Of a stretch of DNA of 64,000 bases, positions 7,735 to 17,147 are shown in pieces (within the stretch, counting starts at the first letter, position 1; each line of letters begins with the position of its first letter). Origin of the DNA: Kribbella soli (GTDB taxonomy: Bacteria; Actinomycetota; Actinomycetes; Propionibacteriales; Kribbellaceae); assembly GCF_004331345.1 (NCBI RefSeq), contig NZ_SJJZ01000001.1:620001-684000 (forward strand), written 5' to 3'. Position numbers and translations under genes: made by a program. The notes beneath the pieces are model-generated. The model searched no databases and was not told the DNA's origin. It saw only the letters and a list, made by a program, of their open reading frames with translations.

Positions 7735-7790
7735 AGCTCAACCTGGCGGCCTTACAGGCGTGCGGGTTCGGATCCCGCCCTGGGTACTGG
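7735..7790 (+). repeat. Degenerate duplicate of the tRNA-Leu 3' half (attR relic)
   Basis: Aligning this stretch with tRNA-Leu 2048-2104 gives roughly four matches in five with two single-base gaps. Shared blocks include CGGCC, ACAGGC, CGGGTT, ATCCCG and GGG. It keeps a recognisable T-arm (GGGTTCGGATCCC) but has no 5' half, and the acceptor/CCA end is altered (TGGGTACTGG). It lies immediately beside the DnaJ-like gene's stop. A duplicated, since-decayed attachment site is the best explanation. Confidence 0.75.
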
Positions 7791-8480
7791 TTAGGTACCG
7801 CGGGTTAGGGCGCCGATTATTGAGAAGGCGAGTAGGCCTACGTTGATCAGGATTGCGAGCCAGGCGAGGGGTCTGCCGGGGCGGTTGTTGCGGAGGACCG
7901 AGATTGACAGGTAGATCGAGACCGGCGAGCAGATGAACGCGGTGAGGACCGCTCCGACTGCCTGCCCGCTCACGCCGCGGCGACGCTGCGGCCGGTACGT
8001 CGGGGCGGTGTAGGAGTCGCGGTACTGCGGGGCGGTGTACGAATCGCGGTAGGGCGGATCGGCGTACGGGGACTCGGTGTACGGATCCTGATAGGGCTGC
8101 TCGTACGGCGGTGCCGTGTAACGGTCCTGGCGCGGGGGTGTCCCGGTGCGACCCGGGCCGGAGGCCCAGTCGAAGGGATCCGCTACCGGCTCGTCGGGTT
8201 CGGGCTCGGTGCGGGCCGTCGGGCGGACGAAGTCCTGGGGGCGTTCCTTGCGCTGCAGGAGGAGTGCGTAGTCGGCGCGCCGGGTCGGGTCGGTCAGGAT
8301 CTCGTAGGCGCGGTTCAGCTTGACCTGCTGCCTGGAGTCGCCGCCGACGTCGGTGTGGTGGCTTCGCGACAGGCGGCGGTAGCTGCGCTTGATCTCCTCG
8401 GCGCCGGCCGACCGGCTGACCCCGAGCAGCTTCCAGGGATCGGCTCCGTCGAGGTCCCGGAAGTCCCGGCTCGAAGTCAT
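7791..8480 (-). CDS. DnaJ-domain protein with repetitive Tyr/Pro linker and membrane tail
   Basis: 229 residues. Residues about 14-68 are a J-domain (DPWKLLGVSRSAGAEEIKRS; the HPD signature is altered to HTD in SRSHHTDVGG, so Hsp70 stimulation is doubtful). The middle holds about nine copies of a YxxxPYxDxYTxP-like repeat. The C-terminus (about 173-229) has two membrane helices with a DUF4190-like look. It overlaps the upstream gene by 4 nt (ATGA). It may localise a J-like domain to the membrane; the function is inferred. Confidence 0.8.
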   Translation of the reverse strand: MTSSRDFRDLDGADPWKLLGVSRSAGAEEIKRSYRRLSRSHHTDVGGDSRQQVKLNRAYEILTDPTRRADYALLLQRKERPQDFVRPTARTEPEPDEPVADPFDWASGPGRTGTPPRQDRYTAPPYEQPYQDPYTESPYADPPYRDSYTAPQYRDSYTAPTYRPQRRRGVSGQAVGAVLTAFICSPVSIYLSISVLRNNRPGRPLAWLAILINVGLLAFSIIGALTRGT

Positions 8481-9250
8481 CGAGTGACGTCCGCCTGGTA
8501 GCAGGTCAGTCGCCAGGAGGCGTGCTGCGGGTCCACACCGTTGGGCAGCGTGCGGTGCCCGGTTGCGAACGTGACGGTCTTGTCACCCGCGAGATAGCAC
8601 CACAGGTCGAGCTCTTCGTCGTTCCCGTAGTAGTACGACCGGTAGTGCGTGATGGCTTGCGTCCCGAGGAACGGTGTCTGCAGGCGTTGCTGCGCCTCCA
8701 GCGGCAGGTTGCCGAGGATGCCACGCATCTCCTCCGTGAGGTTCAACTGCGGCGGGACCGACGGCTGGGACTGCTCGTCCCGGCCACGCGACACCAGCGA
8801 GCGGAGACCACCGCGCGGCTTCGTGGCCTGTTGCTGTACGACGGCGTGCTTGATGCTCGACGGTACGAACGGATCGATCCGCACGCTCTGCGTCTTCTGA
8901 CCCTGGTTGTTGACGCGCGGCGTCGTCACCGCGAGCCCGTTCGGCCCTAGGACGACGGCGTACGGCCGGTCGCGCTCCCGCTCGTGCAGGTCCGCCCACC
9001 ACTCGATCGCCGGTCCTACCTTGCGCTCGAGGTACGCCTTGACGTCGTCGTGGAGCTCGCCCCACCAGTGGAACCGGTCCGGGCTGGTGACGAACCCCAA
9101 CGGCGCGGCCTCGTGCGCGGCAGGCATCGACGGCGCGGCCGGTGCGCGCTCCACGCCACCACTTGCGGGCCGTTGCGCGGCCGGACGTCCCCGAGATTGC
9201 TCGGGCAGGTTGTCACGAGTCATGCGGGCAGCGGCGTGGGGCGGCGGCAT
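8477..9250 (-). CDS. Conserved hypothetical protein, operon partner of the J-domain protein
   Basis: 257 residues, not recognised. The first 45 residues are low-complexity (Pro/Ala/Arg). The remainder contains DRFHWWGELHDDVKAYLERK and WWADLHERERDRP, then a basic linker, then DLWCYLAGDKTVTFATGHRT near the C-terminus. No signal peptide or membrane helix. GTG/ATG choices exist: ATG at 9250 is used here, but ATG at 9223 is equally possible. Coupled to the DnaJ-like gene by a 4-nt overlap. Confidence 0.65.
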   Translation of the reverse strand: MPPPHAAARMTRDNLPEQSRGRPAAQRPASGGVERAPAAPSMPAAHEAAPLGFVTSPDRFHWWGELHDDVKAYLERKVGPAIEWWADLHERERDRPYAVVLGPNGLAVTTPRVNNQGQKTQSVRIDPFVPSSIKHAVVQQQATKPRGGLRSLVSRGRDEQSQPSVPPQLNLTEEMRGILGNLPLEAQQRLQTPFLGTQAITHYRSYYYGNDEELDLWCYLAGDKTVTFATGHRTLPNGVDPQHASWRLTCYQADVTR

Positions 9251-9287
9251 ACATAGTCGGAAGCCTCCAACACGTCACCTACCCAGG

Positions 9288-10142
9288 TCAACTCTGGTTT
9301 TCCGGACCTGTGGACACGTCGGCCAGGGTCTTGGCGCGGGTGAGTACGGCGTCGGTCATCTGCTCGGTGAGCTTGCCGGTGAACGTGTTCTGCTGGCTGG
9401 GGTGGAAACAGCCGAGGACGGTGACCTCGCCGTACGGCGTCGGGATCCGGTACTCGACCGCGTGACCGAACTTCGGGCGCGGCCGCGGTACGTCGACTCC
9501 GAGCGCGATCAGCGCCGCGAGCAGAGCGTCGTACGCGAACTTGCCGAGGCAGACGATCGACCTGGTGCTGGGCAGGACGAGTTCGAGCTCGCGGCGGTAC
9601 CAGGGGGCGCAGGTGTCGCGTTCCTCCGGGGTCGGTTTGTTCGCGGGCGGGGCGCAGCGGACGGCGGCGATCATCCGGGTGCCGATCAGGTGCAGGCCGT
9701 CGCCGGCGTGCTCGCTGGTGGGCTGGTTGGCGAGGCCGACGCGGTGCAAGCTCGCGAACAGCCAGTCGCCGGAGCGGTCGCCGGTGAACACGCGCCCGGT
9801 GCGGTTCCCGCCGTTCGCCGCCGGCGCCAGCCCGACGATCAGGATCCGCGGCTCGGCGACACCCCAGCCCGGGATCGGCCGTCCCCAGTACGGCTGATCC
9901 GCAAAGGACTTTCGCTTGCCGACAGCAACGTCTTCGCGCCATTCGACGAGCCGCGAACAGGCCCGGCACACCGACACCCGCGCTTCGAGTTCCTTCAGCT
10001 CACCCGTCGCCGCGAGCTCCACGACCTCCCCGGCGTCGCGGGCAACCGGAGTACGCCGTACCGCCGGGTCCTCCGGCCACCCGACCCCGGGCGGCACCGG
10101 ACTCTCGAACATCTCCCCGGTCAACGGATGCGGAAGCTTCAC
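9288..10142 (-). CDS. Uracil-DNA glycosylase, family 5 (UdgB-like)
   Basis: 284 residues. Removes uracil and other deaminated bases from DNA. The N-terminal Cys pair CRAC (about residues 58-61) and later Cys residues fit the 4Fe-4S cluster of families 4/5. Motif 1 is GLAPAANGGNRTGRVFTGDR, in which an Ala occupies the usual catalytic Asp/Glu place, as in family 5. Motif 3 is HPSQQN. A stem-loop lies just upstream, between this gene and the MFS gene. Confidence 0.9.
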   Translation of the reverse strand: MKLPHPLTGEMFESPVPPGVGWPEDPAVRRTPVARDAGEVVELAATGELKELEARVSVCRACSRLVEWREDVAVGKRKSFADQPYWGRPIPGWGVAEPRILIVGLAPAANGGNRTGRVFTGDRSGDWLFASLHRVGLANQPTSEHAGDGLHLIGTRMIAAVRCAPPANKPTPEERDTCAPWYRRELELVLPSTRSIVCLGKFAYDALLAALIALGVDVPRPRPKFGHAVEYRIPTPYGEVTVLGCFHPSQQNTFTGKLTEQMTDAVLTRAKTLADVSTGPENQS

Positions 10143-10161
10143 CCACCCAGCCTAAACGGGA

Positions 10162-10209
10162 GGTTGGGGAGGATTTCATGCCCGATTCGGCACAATATCC
10201 TCCCCAACC
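10162..10209 (-). terminator. Stem-loop after the MFS gene
   Basis: GGTTGGGGAGGAT (10162-10174) is perfectly complementary to ATCCTCCCCAACC (10197-10209), giving a 13-bp stem with a 22-nt loop. It sits 9 nt beyond the MFS stop. There is no strong T-run, which is common for actinobacterial terminators. Confidence 0.6.
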
Positions 10210-10217
10210 CCGACCGG

Positions 10218-11636
10218 TCAGGCGGCGAGCTGCTCGACGGGTTGCGGGGTCATGGCGGTACGACGTGAGCTCGGGATGGCCAGGGCGAGTACGACGGCTG
10301 CCGCGGCGAAGGCGGACAGGAGGAGGAAGGTGTCGGTGAAGCCGGCCTCCGCGGGGAGCCCTGAGGGCTGGATGTGGCCCGTGATGATGGAGCTGGCGAG
10401 GGCGGTGCCGATGGAGCCGCCGATGGTGCGGATGTTGGCGTTCATGCCGGTGGCGGCGCCGGTCTGTTCACGCGGGACGTTCTGCACGATCAGGCTGGTC
10501 ATGGCCGCGTAGGCGAGGCCGAGCCCGACACCGAACACGGCCGTCGAGACCGCCACCTGCCACTGCGCATCGTGGAACTCGGCGAACATCAGCGCCGCGA
10601 CCAGGCTCAACGCCGACCCGGAAACCACCTGCGCCTTGGCGCCGAACCGCGGCGCGAGCGGGCCGCTCAACGACCCGACGACCGCCATCGTCACCAGCAT
10701 CGGCAGCATCAGCAGCCCGGCCTTCGTGACGCTCGCGCCGAAGCCGAACCCGGCCGCCGTCGGGATCTGCAGGAACTGCGGGACGAACGCGTACACCGCG
10801 AACATCGCCGCCCCGAACAGCAGCGCCACGAGGTTCGTCGTCCACACCGCCGGGCGGCGCATCATCCGCATGTCGATCAGCGGATTCCGCGAGCGCAGTT
10901 CGACCGTGATCCAGCCGGCGAACAGTACGACGGCCAGCCCGAAGAGTCCCGTCGTCCGCAGCGAGCCCCAGCCCCACGACCGGCCCGTGCTCAGCGGGAG
11001 CAGCAGCGCGATCAGCCAGCCGGACAGGAACGCGGCGGCCAGCCAGTCGATCCGGCCGGGAACACGGTTCGGGGACTCCGGGACGTAGCGCCGTACCATC
11101 ACCGTCGAGAGCGCGACGACCGCCATCGGGATCCAGAACAGCCAGCGCCAGCCGAGCCACTCCACGATCGGGCCGGCCAGCACGATCCCGAGCCCGCCGC
11201 CGGCCGCGATGATGGCCGAGACCACGCCGACCACGGACGGCACGCGTTCGGCCGGGAACTCGTCCCGGATGATCCCGAACGACAGCGGGAACACGGCTCC
11301 GCCGACACCCTGGAAGATGCGGGCGGCGATGAGTACGCCGATGTTCGGCGCGAGCGCGGCGATCAGGCAGCCGATGGCGAGGGCGGCCAGCGCGATGAAC
11401 AGCGTGCGCTCCTTGCCGACCATGTCGCCGATCCGGCCGAGCAGCGGGGTCGCGACCGACACCGACAGCAGAAGCGCGGTGAACACCCAGGTGACCGTGC
11501 CGGGGGTGGTGTGCAGGTCGTGCTGGATGACGGGCAGCGCCGGGCTGACCAGTGACTGCAACATAGAGAAAGAGGCGACGACCGTGGCGAGGACCGCCAG
11601 GGTCACGCGAGGGTTTCCAGACCTGATGACAGGCAT
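10218..11636 (-). CDS. MFS drug exporter, DHA2/EmrB-QacA type
   Basis: 472 residues with about 12-14 hydrophobic helices. Family motifs are visible: LLGRIGDMVGKERTL (motif A between helices 2 and 3), AARIFQGVGGAVFPLSFG (motif B/C region) and WRWLFWIPM. It exports a hydrophobic compound by proton antiport; the substrate is unknown. The divergent TetR gene and the inverted-repeat operator between them strongly suggest drug-inducible repression. Confidence 0.92.
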   Translation of the reverse strand: MPVIRSGNPRVTLAVLATVVASFSMLQSLVSPALPVIQHDLHTTPGTVTWVFTALLLSVSVATPLLGRIGDMVGKERTLFIALAALAIGCLIAALAPNIGVLIAARIFQGVGGAVFPLSFGIIRDEFPAERVPSVVGVVSAIIAAGGGLGIVLAGPIVEWLGWRWLFWIPMAVVALSTVMVRRYVPESPNRVPGRIDWLAAAFLSGWLIALLLPLSTGRSWGWGSLRTTGLFGLAVVLFAGWITVELRSRNPLIDMRMMRRPAVWTTNLVALLFGAAMFAVYAFVPQFLQIPTAAGFGFGASVTKAGLLMLPMLVTMAVVGSLSGPLAPRFGAKAQVVSGSALSLVAALMFAEFHDAQWQVAVSTAVFGVGLGLAYAAMTSLIVQNVPREQTGAATGMNANIRTIGGSIGTALASSIITGHIQPSGLPAEAGFTDTFLLLSAFAAAAVVLALAIPSSRRTAMTPQPVEQLAA

Positions 11637-11714
11637 GCAGAAGTCCTTCGAAAGGGTGGGAACGCGCCAGAACGTGGGCGCGGGATTTCCCCGGCCTGCT
11701 AAAGTCGAGGTATG

Positions 11715-11746
11715 CCTCCACTATAGCGGAGGGTCGCCTCCGCTAT
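11715..11746. promoter_or_regulatory. TetR operator between the MFS and tetR genes
   Basis: ATAGCGGAGG (11723-11732), a GTCG spacer and CCTCCGCTAT (11737-11746) form a perfect 10-bp inverted repeat. CCTCCACTAT (11715-11724) plus the same left arm forms a second, nearly perfect overlapping palindrome. The position between divergent start codons is classic for a TetR-regulated exporter. Confidence 0.8.
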
Positions 11747-11766
11747 CAACTGGCTAAGGTGAGCAA

Positions 11767-12342
11767 ATGGTGACCGGTGAGAGCAGGCCCGCGTTGCGGG
11801 TCGACGTACGGCGGCCGCAACGGGCGGACGCCCGGCGGAACTTCGACGCCCTGCTCGGCGCGGCCCGGGATGCGTTCGCGAGCAAAGGCGTCGAGGCGTC
11901 ACTGGAGGACATCGCGCGCCAGGCCGGCGTCGGGATCGGCACGCTGTACCGGAACTTCCCGCACCGCCAGGACCTGCTGAACGCGGTCTACTTCGGCGAG
12001 ATCGAGGAGCTGTGCATCGCCGCGGAGGAGGCGGCCGAACTGCCGCCGTGGGAAGGCCTCACCACGTGGCTGCACCGCTTCGTCGGGTACGCCGCGACGA
12101 AGCGCGCGATCTGGGAGTCGCTGAACCGGGAGGCCGACAGCTTCAAGGCGGCCCGCGAGGCGATGTACGCCGCCGGAACGCCGCTGTTCGAACGCGCCCA
12201 GGCCGCGGGCGAGGCACGTGCGGACGTCTCCTTCGACGACCTCCTCCGCATGGTCAGCGGCCTGACCGCCGCCGGCTTTGTCGACCAGGCCCAACGCGAC
12301 CGGGTCCTCGCCATCGCCCTCGACGGCGTCCGCGCGCACTAG
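11767..12342 (+). CDS. TetR-family repressor of the divergent MFS exporter
   Basis: 191 residues. Residues about 20-70 form the TetR DNA-binding domain (SLEDIARQAGVGIGTLYRNF). The C-terminal helical domain resembles the TetR_C_33/SbtR-like ligand domain. Its divergent orientation and the palindromes 21 nt upstream suggest it represses itself and the exporter. Confidence 0.92.
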   Translation: MVTGESRPALRVDVRRPQRADARRNFDALLGAARDAFASKGVEASLEDIARQAGVGIGTLYRNFPHRQDLLNAVYFGEIEELCIAAEEAAELPPWEGLTTWLHRFVGYAATKRAIWESLNREADSFKAAREAMYAAGTPLFERAQAAGEARADVSFDDLLRMVSGLTAAGFVDQAQRDRVLAIALDGVRAH

Positions 12343-12355
12343 GCCCTGTCTGGTG

Positions 12356-13264
12356 CTAACCGAGGGAGAGCGCCACCCCGTCGAGGATGTCGTGCTCGGA
12401 GACGGTGAGTTCGGAGACGGGTAGCCGATCGTAGAGGCGCTGGAGGATGAGGGCGCCGGCGCCGATCACGTCTACTCGACCGGGGTGGATCGCCGGTACG
12501 GCGGAGCGTTCTGCGCGGGTGGTGGTTGTCAGCCAGGTCGTCGCGGAGCGCAGCTGGTCGGTGCTGAGGCGGGCGTGATGGACGGCGGTGCGGTCGTACT
12601 CGGGGAGCTGCAGCGCCACCGCGGCCACGGTGGTGCAGGTGCCGGCCACTCCGATGAACGCGCGGGCGTCGGCGAGCGGGACGGTGGTGGCGTCCAGGAG
12701 GGCGTCGATGTCCTTGGCGATCGCGCGTAGTTCTGTTTCGGACGTGGGGTCGGTGGTGACGTGGCGTTCGGTCAGGCGGACCGAGCCGATGTCGAGGGAT
12801 TCGGCCGCGATCACGCCAGTTGCGTCGCCGAGGACCAGTTCGGTGGAGCCGCCGCCGATGTCGGCCACCAGGTACGGCGCGGACAGGTCGAGCGACATGG
12901 TGGCGCCGCGGAAGCTGAGTTCGGCTTCTTCCGCGCCGGAGATGATTTCCGGACGTACGCCGAGACGCTCCTCGACGCCGGCGAAGAACGCATCCCGGTT
13001 GCTGACGTCGCGGGCGGCGGAGGTGGCGACGAAGCGGAGTCTGGTGACGTCCTTGGACCGGATGACAGATGCGAAGTCTTCACACGCGCTGAAGACGCGG
13101 GCGAGGGCTTCGGGAGCGAAGGCGCCGGTCGCGTCGACGCCCTGGCCGAGGCGGACGATGGTCATGCGGCGATCGACCTCGACGAGCTGACCGTCTACGA
13201 GGTCGGCGATCAGCAAGCGGATCGAGTTGGTCCCACAGTCGATTGCGGCGACCCGGTCAGACAC
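12356..13264 (-). CDS. ppx: Exopolyphosphatase / Ppx-GppA family phosphatase
   Basis: 302 residues, a short Ppx. ASKHA-fold motifs: AAIDCGTNSIRLLIAD (phosphate 1), VADIGGGSTELVLGD (phosphate 2) and GVAGTCTTVAA. It hydrolyses polyphosphate or pppGpp. I chose the GTG at 13264, which overlaps the upstream DUF501 gene by 8 nt. Final gene of the eno-ftsB-DUF501-ppx block common in actinobacteria. Confidence 0.93.
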   Translation of the reverse strand: MSDRVAAIDCGTNSIRLLIADLVDGQLVEVDRRMTIVRLGQGVDATGAFAPEALARVFSACEDFASVIRSKDVTRLRFVATSAARDVSNRDAFFAGVEERLGVRPEIISGAEEAELSFRGATMSLDLSAPYLVADIGGGSTELVLGDATGVIAAESLDIGSVRLTERHVTTDPTSETELRAIAKDIDALLDATTVPLADARAFIGVAGTCTTVAAVALQLPEYDRTAVHHARLSTDQLRSATTWLTTTTRAERSAVPAIHPGRVDVIGAGALILQRLYDRLPVSELTVSEHDILDGVALSLG

Positions 13265-13739
13265 ACGGACCTCTGCGGCCCCAGTCTTCAAGCGCTTCCA
13301 GGGTCTCGTCGCCGAGCGGGTTCACGCCGGGGCCGGCGGCCAGCGAGTGGCCGGCCAGGACGTGCAGGCATTTGACCCGCGTGGGCATGCCGCCGGCGGT
13401 GATACCCGCGATCTCCTCGACATGCTCGATGGACTCGCGGTGCGCGAGGTACGACTCGTGCGCGGCGCGATACCGGGCGGCGAGCTCCTCGTCGTCAGCC
13501 AGGCGGTCCGTCATCTCTTTCATCATGCCGGAGGCCTCGAGCGTGCCGATCGCGGACGCGAGCCGCGGACACGTCACGTAGTACGTCGTGGGAAACGGCG
13601 TACCGTCCGGTAGCCGGGGCTCGGTCTCGACAACGTCCGGGAGGCCGCAGCTGCAGCGGTGCGCGATCGACCGGATGCCGCGGGCCGTCCGGCCGAGTTG
13701 TTTGCTGACTGCTTCTTGGTCGGAAGGGCTGACGCTCAC
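13257..13739 (-). CDS. DUF501 protein
   Basis: 160 residues. It has the family layout: RTARGIRSIAHRCSCGLPDV near the N-terminus, FPTTYYVTCPRL, and GGMPTRVKCLHVLAGHSLA with conserved His/Cys residues. The biochemical role of DUF501 is unknown; it nearly always sits between ftsB-like and ppx genes in actinobacteria. It overlaps ftsB by 4 nt. Confidence 0.93.
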   Translation of the reverse strand: MSVSPSDQEAVSKQLGRTARGIRSIAHRCSCGLPDVVETEPRLPDGTPFPTTYYVTCPRLASAIGTLEASGMMKEMTDRLADDEELAARYRAAHESYLAHRESIEHVEEIAGITAGGMPTRVKCLHVLAGHSLAAGPGVNPLGDETLEALEDWGRRGPCV

Positions 13740-14344
13740 CTGGTCACCTTAGGTGACGGTGTGATGAGAGGCTTCGGGGCGGTTTTGGCGGGGGTCGGCG
13801 TCGTGGCCGGCGCCGGCGGTGTCCCCGCACCCTCGACGCTCCCCCACAGCTTCGTGTACCAGGTCGGCTTCTGCTCCTCCGTCGTACCGTCCGACGGCGC
13901 CGACGGCTCCGGCGGGGCGCCCAGCGGCTTCCCGTCCGCACCGATCACGCGGTACCCGACCTCACCGGGCATCACCCAGCCGAGCCGCTGCCGCGCCTGC
14001 GCCTTCACGTACGCGTCGTCGTCCCAGCGGGTGATCTCGTCGTTCAGCTCCGCGACCCGTTTCTCCCGGTCGCGGATCTCCTGCTGCAGCGCGCTGACCT
14101 GCTGGTGCTGGTCGAACCACACCCGCAGGCTCTGCGCGTAGGACACGATCAACGCTCCCAGCACCAGCAGCACGACGGCTGCCCGCCCGGTCAGGTTGCG
14201 GGACCCGCGGGTCCGCTCCGGGTCCGCCTGGGTTCCCGTCGTACGCCGTTTCGGCTGGTCGCCCCGCCGGGCCGGTGGACGCGACTGGGTCCGGCTCGAC
14301 GGACGCGAGCCGGGGCGTGCACCGGAATCCCGACGGGACGGCAT
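13736..14344 (-). CDS. FtsB/DivIC-type septum formation initiator
   Basis: 202 residues. A long basic, disordered N-terminus (1-50) is followed by one membrane helix (about 53-70, AAVVLLVLGALIVSYA) and an extracytoplasmic coiled coil (QVSALQQEIRDREKRVAELN). The AYVKAQARQRLGWVMPGE motif is typical of the family. The C-terminus is Pro/Thr-rich. It works in the divisome with FtsL/FtsQ. Located right after eno, as usual. Confidence 0.93.
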   Translation of the reverse strand: MPSRRDSGARPGSRPSSRTQSRPPARRGDQPKRRTTGTQADPERTRGSRNLTGRAAVVLLVLGALIVSYAQSLRVWFDQHQQVSALQQEIRDREKRVAELNDEITRWDDDAYVKAQARQRLGWVMPGEVGYRVIGADGKPLGAPPEPSAPSDGTTEEQKPTWYTKLWGSVEGAGTPPAPATTPTPAKTAPKPLITPSPKVTR

Positions 14345-14372
14345 ACAGACGACCTCCTGAATCAGGCCAGCG

Positions 14373-15692
<1,320 letters not shown>

Positions 15693-15713
15693 CTAGTCCC
15701 CAGACCAGCAAGC

Positions 15714-16238
15714 TCAGTGGACCGCGTCGACCCTAACGATCGCATCCGCAGGTACCTCGCGCGTCAGTAACACTCCGTTGGGCGCCCGATAGACCGCCAA
15801 ATCCGCGCAATCCACGCCCAGCAAGACTTCTACCGCCGTACGGCGCCCCACGTGACTGTCCTTCGCCGGCGCCAGATGAACGTGCGTACGCCGTCCCGCG
15901 CGCAAACCTTCCCGTCGAATCGCAGGCAGCGCCGCGTGATTCGTCCCGTGCCAGAGGAGATCGTCGGGGTAGACGCGTTCCCAACTGTTCTCCAACGCTT
16001 CACGTGTCACCGGCATCCCCTTGAGCGAATGCCCCTGACACGCACGGATCCGCTCCCCGTCGACCTGCAGCCGCTGCTTGTCGTTCTCCCGCACAGCGAC
16101 GTCCAGCCGCTCACGGGTCAGCCCGAGAACCCGCAGTACGTCGGTGATCGCCGCCCACCCGTCCGCACTCATCGTGAGCCCACGTTCACCCGCTGTATGG
16201 CGCAGCAGTTTGGAGATCGCCCTGCTGTCGCGGCTCAT
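15714..16238 (-). CDS. kptA: RNA 2'-phosphotransferase (Tpt1/KptA)
   Basis: 174 residues. The family transfers the 2'-phosphate from spliced or repaired RNA to NAD+. Motifs: SKLLRHTAGERGL (RNA-binding region with the conserved Arg-His), IRACQGHSLKG, LWHGTNHAALPAI (HGT, NAD-binding) and THVHLAPAKDSHVGRR. The ATG at 16238 overlaps the LysR gene stop by 4 nt. Bacterial KptA has no tRNA splicing to serve, so its partners are informative: here a LysR regulator and a divergent HAD-like protein. Confidence 0.92.
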   Translation of the reverse strand: MSRDSRAISKLLRHTAGERGLTMSADGWAAITDVLRVLGLTRERLDVAVRENDKQRLQVDGERIRACQGHSLKGMPVTREALENSWERVYPDDLLWHGTNHAALPAIRREGLRAGRRTHVHLAPAKDSHVGRRTAVEVLLGVDCADLAVYRAPNGVLLTREVPADAIVRVDAVH

Positions 16239-17080
16239 GTCAGCGCCCTCCTCAGCCCGTCCACCCGGTCGTCGCGCCCCGGTCGCGTAACGACGTAGTA
16301 CCGCACCGGCGGCAGATCCTTGACCGGGATCTTCCGTACGGCGCTCGTCGTCCGGACCGAACCGTTGACGACCGCCGGCCCGATACCGAGACGCACGAAG
16401 TGGACCAACAGTTCCCACCCTTCCGCTTCCACCGCGACGGACCACCGCAGGCCCTGGTCGAGCATGCTCCGCTCCAGCTGCTGCCGGTGCGGGCGATCCT
16501 TCGGCGGTACGACGAGCGCCTCGTCCTGCAGATCCTTCAACCGGACGGTACGACGTCCCGCCAGTCGGTGGTCGCTGCGCACGATGAGCGTTTGCGGGAA
16601 CTGTGCGAGGAGTTCGCAGTCGAGGTCGTCGGGCGGGATGCCCAGTGCGGTCACGCCGACGTCCGCCGTACCGCCCCGGACGGCAGTCAGCGTCTCGGCT
16701 GCGTCGCCGGTGAGCAGGCGGAGTTCACGACCGCGGGTGAGGTAGCGGCGGAGCGGGTCGGCCAGCAGGTACAGGTACGAACCGGAGCCGGCGATCAGCA
16801 CGAGCGGTCGCGGTGGGGCGGCATCCAGGGTGCGAAGAAAGTCGGCCGTGCGGTCGCGGGTGTCGTTGGCGAAGGCGGCGAGCTGTTCGCCCGCGTCGGT
16901 CAGGAGCAGCTGTCGCCCTTGCTTCGCATAGAGCTGCGTACCTAGGCGGGTCTCCAGCTTGCGGATTCGGGCGTGGAGCGCGGGCTGGCTGACATGCAGT
17001 TCCTCGGCGGCACGCGTGAAGTTGCGGTGCCCCGCGAACACCGCGAACGCCTGCAGATCCTCCGCCACCAGATCCATCAC
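16235..17080 (-). CDS. LysR-family transcriptional regulator
   Basis: 281 residues. The winged HTH is at about 8-65 (FTRAAEELHVSQPALHARIR). The effector-binding domain (about 88-280) contains LVLIAGSGSYLYLLADPLRR. It is translationally coupled to kptA and divergent from the HAD-like gene, with a perfect palindrome between. LysR proteins usually control the divergent neighbour, so the HAD-like gene is the likely target. Confidence 0.92.
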   Translation of the reverse strand: MMDLVAEDLQAFAVFAGHRNFTRAAEELHVSQPALHARIRKLETRLGTQLYAKQGRQLLLTDAGEQLAAFANDTRDRTADFLRTLDAAPPRPLVLIAGSGSYLYLLADPLRRYLTRGRELRLLTGDAAETLTAVRGGTADVGVTALGIPPDDLDCELLAQFPQTLIVRSDHRLAGRRTVRLKDLQDEALVVPPKDRPHRQQLERSMLDQGLRWSVAVEAEGWELLVHFVRLGIGPAVVNGSVRTTSAVRKIPVKDLPPVRYYVVTRPGRDDRVDGLRRALT

Positions 17081-17103
17081 CAGAAACTATAGCTATGTCG
17101 ATA

Positions 17104-17115
17104 AGAACTAGTTCT
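17104..17115. promoter_or_regulatory. Palindrome between the LysR and HAD-like genes
   Basis: AGAACTAGTTCT is a perfect 12-bp palindrome in the 67-nt divergent spacer, flanked by CTATAGCTAT on the left and ATAGCTGG on the right. It contains no longer T-N11-A repeat that I could fix with confidence, but it is the best LysR site candidate here. Confidence 0.5.
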
Positions 17116-17147
17116 GCTGGATAGCTGGTCGTGTCGACGATGAAGGT

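Larger units (their letters stand above)
2019..7790. mobile_element. Decayed genomic island integrated at tRNA-Leu(UAA)
   Basis: The left boundary is the intact tRNA-Leu gene. The right boundary is a diverged copy of its 3' half at 7735-7790. An integrase relic lies directly beside the tRNA on the minus strand, the usual place. Inside are degraded genes (2199-3310) and two apparently intact modules (3438-5285 and 5814-7483). Base composition is clearly richer in A+T than both flanks, for example around 3540-4320 and 6050-6650. No intact integrase, excisionase or transfer gene remains, so it is probably immobile. Confidence 0.8.

Noticed and set aside
2019-7790. Prophage
   Set aside because: No capsid, tail, terminase or lysis genes; only an integrase relic and accessory genes.
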